Assembly (NCBI RefSeq): GCF_027244095.1
Contig: NC_069662.1
Coordinates: 18,254,501-18,318,500, forward strand
Direction: 5' to 3'
Length of the DNA: 64,000 nucleotides
Source of the DNA: Hemicordylus capensis
Lineage: Eukaryota; Chordata; Lepidosauria; Squamata; Cordylidae
The translations under genes were made by a program, and so were the position numbers. Positions 50,901 to 61,775 of this stretch are shown here, piece after piece. The notes beneath the pieces were generated by a model. The model was given only the letters and a program-made list of their open reading frames with translations. It ran no database searches and was not told where the DNA came from. Position 1 is the first letter of the stretch; the number at the start of each line of letters is the position of its first letter.

Positions 50901-52555
50901 GAAGAGCGGGATATAAAATGTAAAAAATAAAATAAAATAACTTGCTTGTGTCCAAAACTAATACAATCAAATTTATTGAGAAATTCTAGCTCAACAATTT
51001 CACACTGGAGTCTTCTTTTAAAGTTCTTTTACTGAAGGACGCATGCCGACTTTCAGGTCAATGGCAGAAGGGGTGGCCTAATGTATTGTGGCACCTGGTG
51101 GGGCATCAAATGCTGTGTGGACCCATGACCCTGGTGGGCCCCCTTTCAAAGCCAACCCTTGCAAGCGTTGAAAGTGGGGCAGGGGGCGGGGAGCAGGGAA
51201 GGTTACCAGTTATCTCCTCACTGCTCCTCATGCTTTTTGCAAGCTTTGCATAGAGCGTGAGGAGAAGCACTCCATGTGAAGCTTGCAGGGGTTAGATCGG
51301 TCCCGAAGAGCTGCTCCAATGCCAGGCGCAGAGATCCTCTTGCCACCCTGTTGATGCTCCAGTAATCTGCTGCCTGAAGCAACTGCCTCACTTTGCCCCA
51401 TGAAAGGGCTGCCCCAAGCAGCAGGGTGTCCTGGGAGAGTGAAATATTAGTTGCTCTAGTGCCACAAGAGTCTTTCTTGTCACTAACGCAGCATAATAGA
51501 ATTGGAAAAGGTGAAGAAGAGTTGATTGGGGCCTAGAGCACCTTACTTATGAGGCAAGGCTACAACACCTGGGGCTTTTTAGTTTAGAAAAAAGATGATG
51601 GAGGGGAGACGTGATAGAGGTCTATAAAGCTATGCATGGGTCATTCCATGAAACTGATGGCCAGGAAATTTAGGACCAATAAAAGGAAGGACTTTTTCAC
51701 ACAATATATAAGTAACCTATGGAATTCTCTGCCACAAAAATGACAGCCAACAGCCTGGATGGCTTTAAGAGGGGTTTCGATAAATTCATGGAGGACAGGT
51801 CTATCAATGGCTACTAGGCTGGTGGCTATAGCCCAATCTCCAGCCTCAGAGGCAAGATGCCTCTAAACACCAGTCACAGGGGAGCAACAGCAGGAGAGAG
51901 AGCATGCCCTCACCTCTTGCCTGTGGGCTTCCCAGAGGCATCTGGTGAGCCACTGTGGGAAAGAGGGTGCTGGACTAGATAGGCCTTGGGCCTGATCCAG
52001 CAGGGCTGGTCTTATGTTCTTATGTTCCCCCCTCTGGAATTGTTATTATATGGTGATTATTACCTTGTATGTCGGCCAAAACTTCTCCCTTAATTTCCCA
52101 GAGATGTCAGTTTCGCCATCCAAGAGAGACAGACCTGGAAGAGGTAGAGGACGATGAGGAAAGGATGTCGCCATCTCTGAAGTGTTTCCCACCTCCTCCA
52201 GCCTCCCCCTCACCATCCGCCATTGCTTCTCACCAGTATAAAATGCCCCGATGGTGACCGGCGCTGCTATGACCTGGTCACAAGTCACCTTGGCTATCAC
52301 CATAGGAGCGCTCACTCCTGGAAGAAGGCGCTCCAGGCTCCGGAACCAGACGTAGTTGAAGTTGGCGTGGAATGTGAACCCTACCAGCGCCACTTTCCCC
52401 GTCTGCTTCAGATCCAAACTGTCCTGCCTGGAGGGATCCTGACGGGGCCTAGTCAACATCTGCTGAGCCGCATCTGCTGCTGAGAACAGTGTCCCGTAGG
52501 CAGCCACGTTCGCCAGCCATGGATAGCGATGCACCAGGACTAGTAGGGGGTGCAT
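47911..52555 (-). CDS. MPV17L: MPV17L-like membrane protein
   Basis: A small multi-span protein of the PXMP2/MPV17 family, which acts in peroxisomal or mitochondrial membranes and influences reactive-oxygen handling. Coding exons on the minus strand are 52555-52234, 52134-52064, 49615-49586 and 48117-47911 (stop TAG), with AG/GT borders. The sum is 630 bases, 209 residues (human MPV17L 196). Matches to human MPV17L include HRYPWLANVAAYGTLFSAAD, TFHANFNYVWFRSLERLLPG, CDQVIAAPVTIGAFY, REKFWPTYK and VVNFTLVPPILRTAY. The start at MHPLLVLVHRYPW fits the family length; an in-frame Met 54 bases upstream is possible. Odd point: the family's Trp-Pro before the NF-x-x-VP block reads Trp-Thr here (30-base exon 3). 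The long C-terminus is Pro/Gly-rich. No clear AATAAA was seen just downstream. A diverged MPV17L paralog is possible. Confidence 0.9.
48225..48740 (-). mobile_element. L2-like LINE tail split by a SINE tail
   Basis: AAGTTGTAGACTGCCCCAAA and AGGGTGGTTCACAACAATAA in reverse, followed by A-rich text to 48740. The piece 48418-48522 does not belong. Confidence 0.6.
48418..48522 (+). mobile_element. Sauria SINE, 3' part only
   Basis: ACTGCCTACAACCTTGGAGA, GCCGCTGCCAGTCTGTGTAG and GGCAGTTTCCTATGTTCCTA. Confidence 0.8.
48725..48950 (-). mobile_element. MIR-like CORE SINE
   Basis: Reverse copy with CAATCCTGTGAGGTAGGTTA core and a tRNA-like head near 48900-48945. Confidence 0.75.
49001..49092 (+). 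repeat. Direct repeat, first copy (with 49861-49952)
   Basis: TCCTGGGGTTGTTAGGGGCC and TCAGAGTGGTGCAGG recur 860 bases on, over about 90 bases. Confidence 0.7.
49861..49952 (+). repeat. Direct repeat, second copy
   Basis: Partner of 49001-49092; both continue with ACAGTCA-CTGGTTC-TCCTCTT text. Confidence 0.7.
50005..50210 (+). mobile_element. MIR-like CORE SINE
   Basis: GAGTTCAAATCCCCATTCAG, GGGCCAGTCACATCTCTCTC, ACTTCACAGGATTGTTGTGA and CCTTGGAGGAAGAGCGGGAT; the first part of the head is missing. Confidence 0.85.
50712..50930 (+). mobile_element. MIR-like CORE SINE
   Basis: Has the whole head (GTGTCGTGGCTAGAGTGCCA, GAGTTCAAATCTGCATTCAG), core and tail. Confidence 0.87.
51485..52026 (+). 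mobile_element. CR1 LINE 3' end in MPV17L-like intron 2
   Basis: AGGTCTATAAAGCTATGCAT, TAACCTATGGAATTCTCTGC, GGCCTTGGGCCTGATCCAGC and CTTATGTTCTTATGTTC. It stops 38 bases from exon 2. Confidence 0.88.
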
Positions 52556-52964
52556 TTGAGTTGGGTGCTGAGGTGTCGCCAGGGGAAAAAATCTCTGTGT
52601 CCTCACCACATGACGAGTCTTGGAGATCCTTCCCTAAGAGTGAGATCAGAAAGACTGGTTTGTGTTTGTCATGTAAATACAGCATTATCCCCATGATCAG
52701 CCTGTCTGCATACTCTATTTCCATGCAAGGCAGCCATCTTTGCATAACAGTGAACACCTCACCACACAGCCACAGAATAAATAAGCTCTTATCTACTTGC
52801 CAGCATTTCTGCACACACAGAAGTAATGAGCTATCCACCCCTTATGGTAACACCATATGTGTGTGCATTACCCATCTCTGTCCGAATACTGCTCACTCAA
52901 AAGGGGTCCCCAACCCTTTTCAACTCATATATTTAGCGGGGGGAGAGTAACTGGCCCTATCCAC

Positions 52965-53145
52965 CCCCAGCACAGTACCTCCAGTGACTGCTGCTGGTGT
53001 CTATCTTATGTTTCCTTTTAGATTGTGAGCCCTTTGGGGACAAGGAGCCATCTTATTTATTTATTATTTCTCTGTGTAAACCGCCCTGGGCCATTTCTGG
53101 AAGGGCGGTATAGAAATCAAATAAACAAATAAATAAATAAATGTT
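52965..53145 (+). mobile_element. L2-like LINE tail
   Basis: CCCAGCACAGTACCTCCAGT, TTAGATTGTGAGCCCTTTGG, GTAAACCGCCCTGGGCCATT and an AAATAAATAA end. Confidence 0.78.
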
Positions 53146-53424
53146 CCCCTCTTCTGCTGCAAACCTTCAGCTCAGGTACCCCATACAGACTAATGCAGTC
53201 ATTGACTTACTAAAATACGCATGAGTACTCCCATTACTTTTCTAAAGCTTGTCAGTCAGGCTGAGGGGAGGGGCACGATGAGCTCCAGCACGTAGCCAAC
53301 CAGTCAGGAGCAGAGAGGAGGGTCTTCACTCTCCTCCCTCCCCTTCTGTAGCGGACACATTACTGGGGATGCTTTGGCTTCAAGCTGGTAATTCTCAGAT
53401 GGGGAACAAGACGAGTACGACAAA

Positions 53425-53472
53425 TATTTATATACCACTTTTCAACAAAAGTTCCCAAAGCAGTTTACAAAG

Positions 53473-53510
<38 letters not shown>

Positions 53511-53650
53511 AATAAAAAAGGCTTGCTGTCCCCAAAGGCTCACAATCTAGAAAAGAAACATAAGATAGACACCAGCAACAGCCACTGGAGGGATGCTGTG
53601 CTGGGGATGGATAGGGCCAGTTGCTCTCCCCCTGCTAAATAAACAAATGG
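53425..53650 (-). mobile_element. L2-like LINE tail with (GATA)n
   Basis: Reverse of TTTACAAAGAGATAGATAG and CCCAAAGGCTCACAATCTAG; 53473-53508 is a run of AGAT units. Confidence 0.7.
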
Positions 53651-53934
53651 TGTGGGGAGGCACCTAGGTCCTGAGAGCCCTTCAAGTACTCCATGGGTAC
53701 AATAACACACACATACACACCCGGTGGGGAACCCCTGCTGTATAAAACCATACACACTCCACCATGGAGAACATATTCTTACCATGTATATTTTAATGGC
53801 TTTCATTTTCACAACACACCAAAAGACACACCAAAGAAACTCTGAGACCTTGGGCTGGGGCGATATAAAAATGAGCTAAATAAATAAATAAATAGGTCTT
53901 ACCCTTCCTAGGACTCAAATCCTTTGCCCTTTTG

Positions 53935-54145
53935 GGGGAAGGACTATAGCTCACTGGGAGAGCATCTGCTTTGCATGCACAAGGTCCCAGGTTCAGTCCC
54001 TGGCAGCATCTCCAGGTAAGGCTGGGAAAGACTCCTGTCTGAAACCCTGGGAAGTCGCTGCCAGTCAGTGTAGACAGTCCTGAGCTAGACAGACCGGCGG
54101 TCTGACTCAGTAGAAGGCAGCACCCTGTGTTCCTATGGCCACATG
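53935..54145 (+). mobile_element. tRNA-headed Sauria-type SINE
   Basis: ATAGCTCACTGGGAGAGCAT and CCCAGGTTCAGTCCCTGGCA (A and B boxes), GTCGCTGCCAGTCAGTGTAG, GAAGGCAGCACCCTGTGTTC. Confidence 0.85.
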
Positions 54146-54154
54146 GTCAGAATA

Positions 54155-54300
54155 TGGTCAGAGCCTTGCATGGAGAAGGTCCCAGGTTCAATCCCCGGCA
54201 TCTCTAGGTAGGGCTGGCAAAGACCCTGCCTGAAAGCCTGTGGTGCCAGTCAGTGTAGACAAGACTGAGGGCTCAGTTTCATAAGGCAGTTTCTTAGGTG
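54155..54300 (+). mobile_element. Second, shortened tRNA-headed SINE in tandem
   Basis: CCCAGGTTCAATCCCCGGCA and GTGCCAGTCAGTGTAGACAA, but no A box region. Confidence 0.7.
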
Positions 54301-54324
54301 ACCTAATCACACGCTTCCCTCACT

Positions 54325-54468
54325 GTGAGCCAATCTTCTACAGTCCTACACTGGACTACTATTCCTCCCAGTTTCCCCAACCACCATGCTCTTTAGTCCT
54401 TGTGGCTGGGTATGATGGGAGTTGTAATCCAATAATGTCTCAGGGCCCAAGTTTGGGAACCCTGGACA
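54325..54468. mobile_element. Worn hAT-type MITE
   Basis: TGGCTGGGTATGATGGGAGTT and CAAGTTTGGGAACCCTGG remain at the right; the left arm is diverged. Confidence 0.6.
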
Positions 54469-54479
54469 ATATGCAATTC

Positions 54480-56100
54480 TGCAGTGAAGTCCAGCCCAGC
54501 CCTTGACCGAACGTTGTCTCTTTCCATTGGTTCATTTTTTAAGTACCTTAAGTGCACAATACAAGATCAGTATCATGGCTTGGATGCACCATCTGCAGGC
54601 AGGAATTACCCCTCTCATCAAAGCTTTATCTCTCTGCATGCATGGATCCGTATAAATCTGCGCTTGTGCGTGTCATATATAAACAAACAAAGCATCAGGG
54701 GTCTTTCCTCAAACTTTACGGAAGTGTTTTCATTTCAAAATCTACTGAAATGCCCAGGACCCCCAGCAGCACTCCAGACGGTAGGTTGCCTGCTCCAAAT
54801 CCATCTCTCTGCCAGTATGAGGACAAATCCCTCCACGCAGTCACCTGTCTTCCAAATTCACACAACATGATGGCCAGGTCCACGTGGGGGATAGAATGTC
54901 CGGTAAATGCAAACTAGAGATCTTTGCCATGTGCGTGCTCCCATGGAGCGTGTCAGTTGAACTACGGGAGCGCTTAAGCCCCTGAGCCTATTTTAATGCC
55001 AGCACTCAACCCTGGAAGTAACCATCGAGCAAAAAGGGTGCCTCCGAGCATGTGTGGAGTTTATTTCCTCTGGCTCATTGAGCAAGCACAAACGAATCCA
55101 ACACTGACGGATAAACCGAGCGCTGTCACTCTGTATAACACACACACTCACACATTTCTTTCTCCCCTCTTTGACTCTGATCCACCCACATTTATCCCCA
55201 CTTCTGCCCCCTACTACCCCCACGTTTATTAGAGCCATTACCCCCAGTCTCCTGTCCTTTTCCCCCTCCGGGTCTAGCAGAAGCGACAGGGGACGGGTCA
55301 GCCACGTTGTCTGCTCCACAGAGCTATAAATAGCCAGACAGATGGGCAGGGTGCAGAAAAGGAGAACCACTTAGGGAGAGAAATCCATTGCATGTCCTCT
55401 GAAGGCCTTCTTGCTCCCACCCTTCCGCCGTCCTGAGAGGTGTAGCCTTCCTCCACCCCGGCTCCTTGCTGAGTTCCAAGAACACGGGGAGCATAAAGAA
55501 CAGGAAGTTGGCCGCATCTTTTAGCCAGTCAAGGTGCCAGCCCTACTCCCCAGGTCACGGACAGCCAGCTGCACATCTGGGGAATAAGGAGTTAACAGCA
55601 AGAGAGACAGAACTGGGACAGCGTTGACTCAGTCAGTGCACACACAATGCGAACAGCGTGGTTTATTCTAACAGCAGCTAGGCAGGATTTTATGCAATGT
55701 CAGAAAGATGAGTGCAGCGTGAAATAAGTTTTTCTGCAGCTGGGCATATGGGGTTTGAAGAGGAGCTAGGCCTTTGCAATGAAAAAGATGGGGGGGGGAG
55801 AAAGAGAAGGAGAAACGAAAAATAAAGATGAATGCTCTTGCCTTTCGACTACTTACTTGACTAGTCAAAGGCACTTATTGAACTTTACTTAAACGGTATA
55901 CAGGTATGTGGGTATACAACCATTACTTAGCAGTACGAAGCAAACCGAGAAAAGATGCATTTCTCATTTTCCCTTCCCTTTTTCTGTTCTCTTGTGCAGG
56001 GGGAGGAGTGTGTGCAGGCGGCTGCATGCACAGTATGAATATGAATATGGTGGATATTTATATACTGCATGGGGGGGGAGATTAAACCCTGGCAGAGACA
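54480..56100. other. Stretch without a recognised gene
   Basis: Holds short open frames on minus (around 55375-55200 and 55535-55325) with hydrophobic segments, but in different frames and without a joined gene model. AATAAA on minus lies at 55060-55065. Nothing was named. Confidence 0.4.
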
Positions 56101-56102
56101 CA

Positions 56103-56156
<54 letters not shown>

Positions 56157-56165
56157 ACACACACA
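56103..56165 (+). repeat. (CT)n-(CA)n compound microsatellite
   Basis: About 18 CT units pass into CA units. Confidence 0.95.
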
Positions 56166-57379
56166 CCCCAGGGGCAGAACTACCACTGGGCAACCAGGTG
56201 CAGTGAACCTAGGCCGCCCAATGAGGCTGGGGCCATGCACTGCCCACCTCTGCAGCTGCCCGACCCCTTCCCTCGTCGGCACCCGCAAAAAGCTGGCTCA
56301 CATGGGGTCAGGGCTGGCGGAGCTGCCCGCCACTCTCCTCTCCCCCCTCTCCTTCCACTCTCATCGGTGCTGGCAAAGCCAATGAGGGCTAATGATGTCA
56401 CCACCCAACGCATATCTCAAGGCAGTGACATCATTAGCCCACACAAGGGAAGAAGGAGAGAGGCCCGTGGGTGGCTGTGGAGGGAGGCGATGTGTGGCTT
56501 CTGTGACCCTGGCCCCAGGCACACCCGTGTTGACAAGGGGGGGGGGTGACAAGGGAGGGGGAGGGGTAGAAGGTGGTGGGCAGCTGCAGAAGCTGGCAGC
56601 TGTGGTGCCAGCAGCAGGAGCCACCAAAATATCTAGCCATGGGTGGCCACCCATAGCACTATGCACCTCTCTCTCTCTCACACACACACACACTTCACAT
56701 GTCTGTCTAAGATACTGCCAAAATCTCTTCCCTCCTTTTCCCTTCAACTACAGTAAAATCTGGATTTTGGCTCAGAATTTCATTTAGATGAATGGCAATG
56801 TAATGTTTCCCAATCTCTGTATTTCCCAATTGACTACATATTTCTTATAGTGAACAACCACATGATTATCTTATTTTTCTGATTAACAGTTTGTACATAA
56901 TGCTGCGGGGTGGGAGGTGGGGATTTTCCTACAGAAGCCTTATTGAAAGGAGCTGTGCAAGGATTCAGGGTTACGCTTTTATCGCAGACTCCAGAGGGGC
57001 TTGTGCAGCAGTGCAAGAGGAGTTCCAGGGCTGGATTGTACCTGTTCTTCCTTCTTCTCACCTCTCCTGCCTTTTTTCGACCTAACACTAGAGATCAGAT
57101 CCTTGGGTGATTGGCAGATCTCGTCAGTGCCAGAGAGGGCATGAGGGGCAAGAGAGAATACCTTTAGGATGGACACATTAATATGAAACATAGTGTGCTT
57201 TCTCTTTTGCAGAAATCTAACAAAGGGGTTCTGATCTAACATGAAGGGCAAAGGACAATACTACTGCCAAGGCCTACCTGAATAGGCAAGGCGGCACCTC
57301 CTCCAGCTCCCTCCTATTCCTAGCCATGGAAATGTGGTTCTGGTGCATTTGCCACGAGATCACCCCCCCCCCCCGGCGG

Positions 57380-57890
57380 TCCATATTCAGGGCCAGGACA
57401 AAGTCACGGTGGACAGGTTGAGCAGGACTCACTCAACATCCCACGAATGGCAGCTACATCCCCCCACGCTCCACTCCCTCTTCCGCTGCTGGTTCCTCCC
57501 AGAAATAGACCTCCGCATCAGAGACGAATGCACAATGTCACCTGTATTGCTCCAGGTCCGGGATCGGGCACAACTCCCTTGGGGGCGCGTTTGCTATGAA
57601 CTGGGCGGGACTTCTGGTCTATGCCTTTCCCCCGATTTCCTTGAGGGAATTCCCCAATTCCCTCGATTGCCTCTACTTTCTCAAGTTCTTCAGAAAATCT
57701 CCCAGGACCGACTGCACTGCATTTTCATTGCCCCATGGTGGCCCAGGAGGCCCTGGTTTCCCCACCTCCTCTGTCTCTCCAATCATCAATTCCTCCACCT
57801 GCCACACAACCCTCGCCTCCTCTCCCTGCAGAATGGTCGCCTCCTCCATCCAGACCTACAACGTCTCCATCTCACGGCTTGAATAATTCC
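57380..57890 (+). mobile_element. Short DIRS-like retroelement fossil
   Basis: A piece of the RNase-H/pol end of a tyrosine-recombinase (DIRS) retroelement, recognised from a short IAPWWPRRPWFP-type motif. Only about 0.5 kb remains. No ends or other parts were seen; it is broken and looks old. Confidence 0.65.
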
Positions 57891-57901
57891 TTTCCTTGAA
57901 T

Positions 57902-58040
57902 CAGGGTTCCCAACATGGGATACTCCTGAGGTTGCTGAACTACAACTCCCATCATCCTCAGCTATAATTTATTGTGACGGGGATGATGGAAATTGTGGTT
58001 CGGCAACCTCTGGAGTACCGCAGGTTGGGAATCCGTGCCT
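57902..58040. mobile_element. hAT-type foldback MITE
   Basis: CAGGGTTCCCAACATGGGAT against ACCGCAGGTTGGGAATCC; arms CTACAACTCCCATCATCCTC and GGGATGATGGAAATTGTGGT. It follows the DIRS fossil directly. Confidence 0.8.
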
Positions 58041-58149
58041 TGAATGGTTTCCTTCTCTGGCTTAGGTGGGAGGTTCTTCCTTAGGGGAAGGAAGTTTAGG
58101 AGATTTCCTGAACAAGAGATTATTCAAAGGCTTGTTTCACTTAAAGTCA

Positions 58150-58372
58150 CTCATTTATTTATTTATTTATTTAATTTGATTTCCATACTGCCCTTCCAAA
58201 AATGGCTCAGGGCAGTTTACACAGAGAAATAATAAATAAATAAGATGGATCTCTGTCCCCAAAGGGCTCACAATCTAAAATGAAACATAAGATAGACACC
58301 AGCAACACTCACTGGAGGTATTATGCTGGGGGTGGATAGGGCCAGTTACTCTCCCCCTGCTAAATAAAGAGA
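58150..58372 (-). mobile_element. L2-like LINE tail
   Basis: AAAATGGCTCAGGGCAGTTT, CCCAAAGGGCTCACAATCTA and GATAGACACCAGCAACACTC in reverse. Confidence 0.75.
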
Positions 58373-58773
58373 ATCACCATGTTAAAAGCTGCCTCTTTGC
58401 CAAGTTAGCAGGGGTTAATTATGCAGGACAATCTGTATTATGTGAAAGAAATGACAGCAGCAGGTTTAAGATCAGATGCATATAAGGTTACCACTTTCAA
58501 GCTTCCAAAATCCAGGTGGCCTAATGTGCATATTATGCAAATTACGCAGCAACTAATTTGCATTTTATTTATTTATTTGACAGATTTATATACTTTCCCC
58601 TCCTTCTCTGCTTTTCCATGTGATCGGATCCAGAGTAAAATCCAGGCAATCTGGGCAGCGCATTTGAAATCTGTGTAAATCCGGGTGGAATTTAGCAGCC
58701 AGGGGGAGGATCCAAAATCCGGGGACAACCCTAAAGTCCAGGGGACATGGCAACCCTAGATGTATACTGATTA

Positions 58774-59341
58774 TAGTGGTGTCCATGGTTCGGTTTGGGG
58801 CCATTGGGAAAGCCGCCGGACCGGTCTGGAATTCCGGCGGTCCTGAAGGGCGGAGGGGTGTCTCTTTAAGGGGGGGTGGTAGTACTTAACACCCCCCCCG
58901 CCGTTCTTCCCCCTTCGGCACTGGTGCTTTAAAAAATCTTCTTGGGGCGGCAGAGTCCCTCCCTGCCGCCCCTGCCCCCGTCGTCCGTCAATGCCTTAAA
59001 CGAAGAAGAGCTGGCAGAGCGCATGCACCCTTCATGGTGCGCGCGCTCATATCCGCTGTGGGCGGGCGCCGCATATGTCACGTGACGCCCGCCCACGGCG
59101 GAGACGAGCGCGCACCGCGAAGGGTGCATGCGCTTCCCCAGCTCTTCTTCGTTTAAGGCATTGACGGACGATGGGGGCAGGGGCGGCGGGGAGGAACTCT
59201 GCCGCCCCAAGAAGATTTTTAAAAGCACCAGTGCCGAAGGGGGAGGAAGAGCGGTGTGTGTGGGGGTAAGTACTAACTCCCCTTAAAGAGACACCCCCGC
59301 AAGTGCCGGACCACACTTCTACCGAACCATGCACACCACTA
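58774..59341. mobile_element. Long GC-rich palindromic hAT element, 568 bases
   Basis: TAGTGGTGTCCATGGTTCGG mirrors CCGAACCATGCACACCACTA. Exact 8-base duplications ACTGATTA at 58766-58773 and 59342-59349. The arms of about 280 bases pair almost along their full length (GTGGGCGGGCG faces CGCCCGCCCAC). The centre holds GTCACGTGAC at 59077-59086. Confidence 0.93.
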
Positions 59342-59457
59342 ACTGATTATGCACTCAGGCTCTGTGACATGTGCAGGGCCATGGCTCAGATGTGCATGTG
59401 CTATGGGCCAAAGTGCAACCAAACCATAGGATCCAGCTACAGCAGTGCTTAGTCTAC

Positions 59458-59572
59458 TGCAGGGATCTCAAAACCGGTCCTCCAACTGTAGCTGGATTAC
59501 AACTCCCATAATCCTCTGTCACAATAGTCAGTAACCAGGAATGATGGGAGTTGTAGGACAACATCTTGGGAG
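59458..59572. mobile_element. hAT-type foldback MITE
   Basis: CAGGGATCTCAAAACCGGTC left; TTACAACTCCCATAATCC and GAATGATGGGAGTTGTAGGA arms; the right end is lost. Confidence 0.7.
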
Positions 59573-59639
59573 CAAGCCTTCTCTGCAATTGCTTCCAGGC
59601 TGTGAAATTTGCTCCCTGCAGAATTTCTAGGCTTAACAA

Positions 59640-59855
59640 CATGGCTGGCCTTCAAGACAGCCCTTACGTCTCATCTTTTCCTTCCTGCCAACATGTCCCT
59701 ATTTTCCCATGGCTGGCCTTCCATGGTTTTAAAATTGTTTTAGGTTGTTTTAACTTTTTAAAATTGTTGTTGTAACTGGTTGTTAATTTGTTGTTTTTAT
59801 TTGTTGTAAACATCCAAGGCTATTAGATGGGGTGGTATAGAAATATAATTTTAGT
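59640..59855 (+). mobile_element. LINE tail, probably L2-like
   Basis: TTTTAAAATTGTTTTAGG and TTGTTGTAAACATCCAAGGC, then GGGGTGGTATAGAAATATAA. Confidence 0.5.
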
Positions 59856-59859
59856 TTAG

Positions 59860-60040
59860 GGGAAAGGTGACTAAGGAGAGACATGACAGAAGTTTATAAA
59901 ATTATGCATGGTGTGGAGTACTAGACCCAGGGTCATCCCATTAAATGGATTGATATGGAATTTAGGACTGGCCAAAGGAAGTACTTTTTCATATGGTGCA
60001 TAATTAATCTGTGGAATTCTCTGCCATGGGATGCATATTA
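59860..60040 (+). mobile_element. CR1 LINE fragment
   Basis: GAGAGACATGACAGAAGTTT, GGGTCATCCCATTAAATGG, GGAATTTAGGACTGGCCAAA and CTGTGGAATTCTCTGCCATG follow the order of the CR1 copy at 51485. Confidence 0.8.
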
Positions 60041-60049
60041 AGCTTGTTA

Positions 60050-61560
60050 AGGTTTCTTTTGGTGATTGCATTGTTTATGCACATTAATACAAGTCTATTT
60101 ATACATTTGTGTGCATGCCTGGCAGTAAATGAAAAACTTATTGTAAATTTTATAAAGTGTCTTCAACTTTCAGATGTAAAACAACCTTTTTCACTTACAT
60201 TTACAATTACAAACCTTTTTCAATTACACATGATTTACTGCACATTTTAATAGTCAACTCTTTTAAAAGACAAGACTTAAATCACAAAATCAATTTTTAA
60301 CTAACTAAAAATGCTAATGTTAGCTTCCAGCATTTCCTTTTTATGACTTTTATATTTAAATATATTTAAATATATTTATTCTTCTCAACTTAACCATATT
60401 TTGTTTTGCTTTTTTTAAAATATAAACATGCACCACCACAGGCTATTGCCAATTACTGAATAAGCCTCCCCTCCTTGATGGAATGGGGCTGCCTTAATAA
60501 AGCACATAAAGAAAGGAAGTTGCAGACAAGGTGCAGAACCTCAGAAAGCCATCCGTAGTCCATATGCCCCCCTCATGATTTTACCTTGTAGGAGAAGCCT
60601 TAGCCCTTTCTAATTGCCTCATAGATCTGGTGAAATGGTAAACTACCCACTCAACACCCCTTGGAGGAAGCAGAACACAGTGCTACAATCGAAAAGGAAA
60701 AAAGAAAGCATTGCAGAGCATCTATAAGTGTCAAAAGTTGCATGCTGAGAACGGTTAGTTGCACTAACAGCACTGCAGTGAAACAGTGAGCCAAATCAAC
60801 ATTATGCAATAGATGCAGGTACCAGTCCCCTCAACTGTTTTTCTTTTTTAATTAAAATCAGCTACTGAAAAACTATACATCTGAGCAAAGGGACAAAAAG
60901 CAAAGGATCATGATATTTCCCCCCAGCAGTTATTCTTTTCCTCCTTAATTTTGCCCTCTCAAGGCTCCTTTTCCAGCCATGTGAGAAAAAGTAGCCAGAG
61001 GTAAAAACACTCCACCCATTTCTCTGCTGAAACTCAGAACTTTCAGTGGCCCATGTGTAATTTGAATCACGCCCCCCCCCCCAAGAGTATTACATGTGTC
61101 TGCTGTATAAAGCACGTCTTAGCCCTGAGACTGCATCTACAGCTAATATGTGGAATGAAGAAGAAAAAAGCCCTCTAGCATTTCACCATCAACTGTTGAC
61201 TGACTGGACACACACAGCATAAAACCCAGTGCAAACAACTAAATACAGTTTTATAATACATCAGTAAAGATGAACTTGCATAAGAGTTATGCCTTCTACA
61301 AAATAATTAGAAGCGATTTATTTTTGCAAATCCCTATTCCATGAAAGCAGACAGCAAAGCTATTACGGATGAGCTGCTGGAAGGGCAAGCCAGCACAGCG
61401 GAGTACCTACTCTCTTCCCCTCCCCTCCCCTCTAACCCCCTCTAACAACAGAGCACAGAGAAAAGCCCACTCAAAGAAAGGAAGATTGGATTTGAGCTGG
61501 ATGGGGAGAGGGGTTGCCTACAGAATTTTGTTTACTTTATAAGGAACACACCTTTGAGTG
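60050..61560. other. AT-rich stretch with nothing recognised
   Basis: No gene, SINE or LINE was recognised here; only short open frames and A/T runs. Confidence 0.4.
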
Positions 61561-61563
61561 AAG

Positions 61564-61775
61564 AGATGCTTTCACAGTTCACACAGCAAGCCTACTCTGA
61601 AATGAGACTGAAGAGCAAGCACCGGCCCTTTAGAGCTCGAGGCCACGCCCCCTTTAATGTGATATATCACATGCTGACATCACATGCAAAGGGGGCGTGG
61701 TCTCAAGCTCTAAATTGCGGAGTGAGTGAGCTCTTCAGTCTCATTTCAGGGTAAGCTTGCTGCTTGAAAGCATCT
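61564..61775. mobile_element. Foldback MITE, about 212 bases
   Basis: AGATGCTTTCA faces TGAAAGCATCT; AATGAGACTGAAGAGC faces GCTCTTCAGTCTCATT; GGCCACGCCCCCTTT faces AAAGGGGGCGTGG. The loop is ATGTGATATATCACAT near 61659-61674. No target duplication was settled. Confidence 0.85.

Noticed and set aside
8350-54145. tRNA-like A and B boxes as real tRNA genes
   Set aside because: In each case the head continues into a SINE body, and the same unit recurs at several places; no clean cloverleaf stands alone.
55060-55065. Poly(A) signal on minus as proof of a gene upstream
   Set aside because: AATAAA occurs by chance and no supported exon precedes it.
54993-55640. Hydrophobic open segments on minus that looked like a membrane-protein gene
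   Set aside because: The two best pieces are in different frames with no good splice joining, one starts right after a stop without a pyrimidine tract, and no family was recognised.
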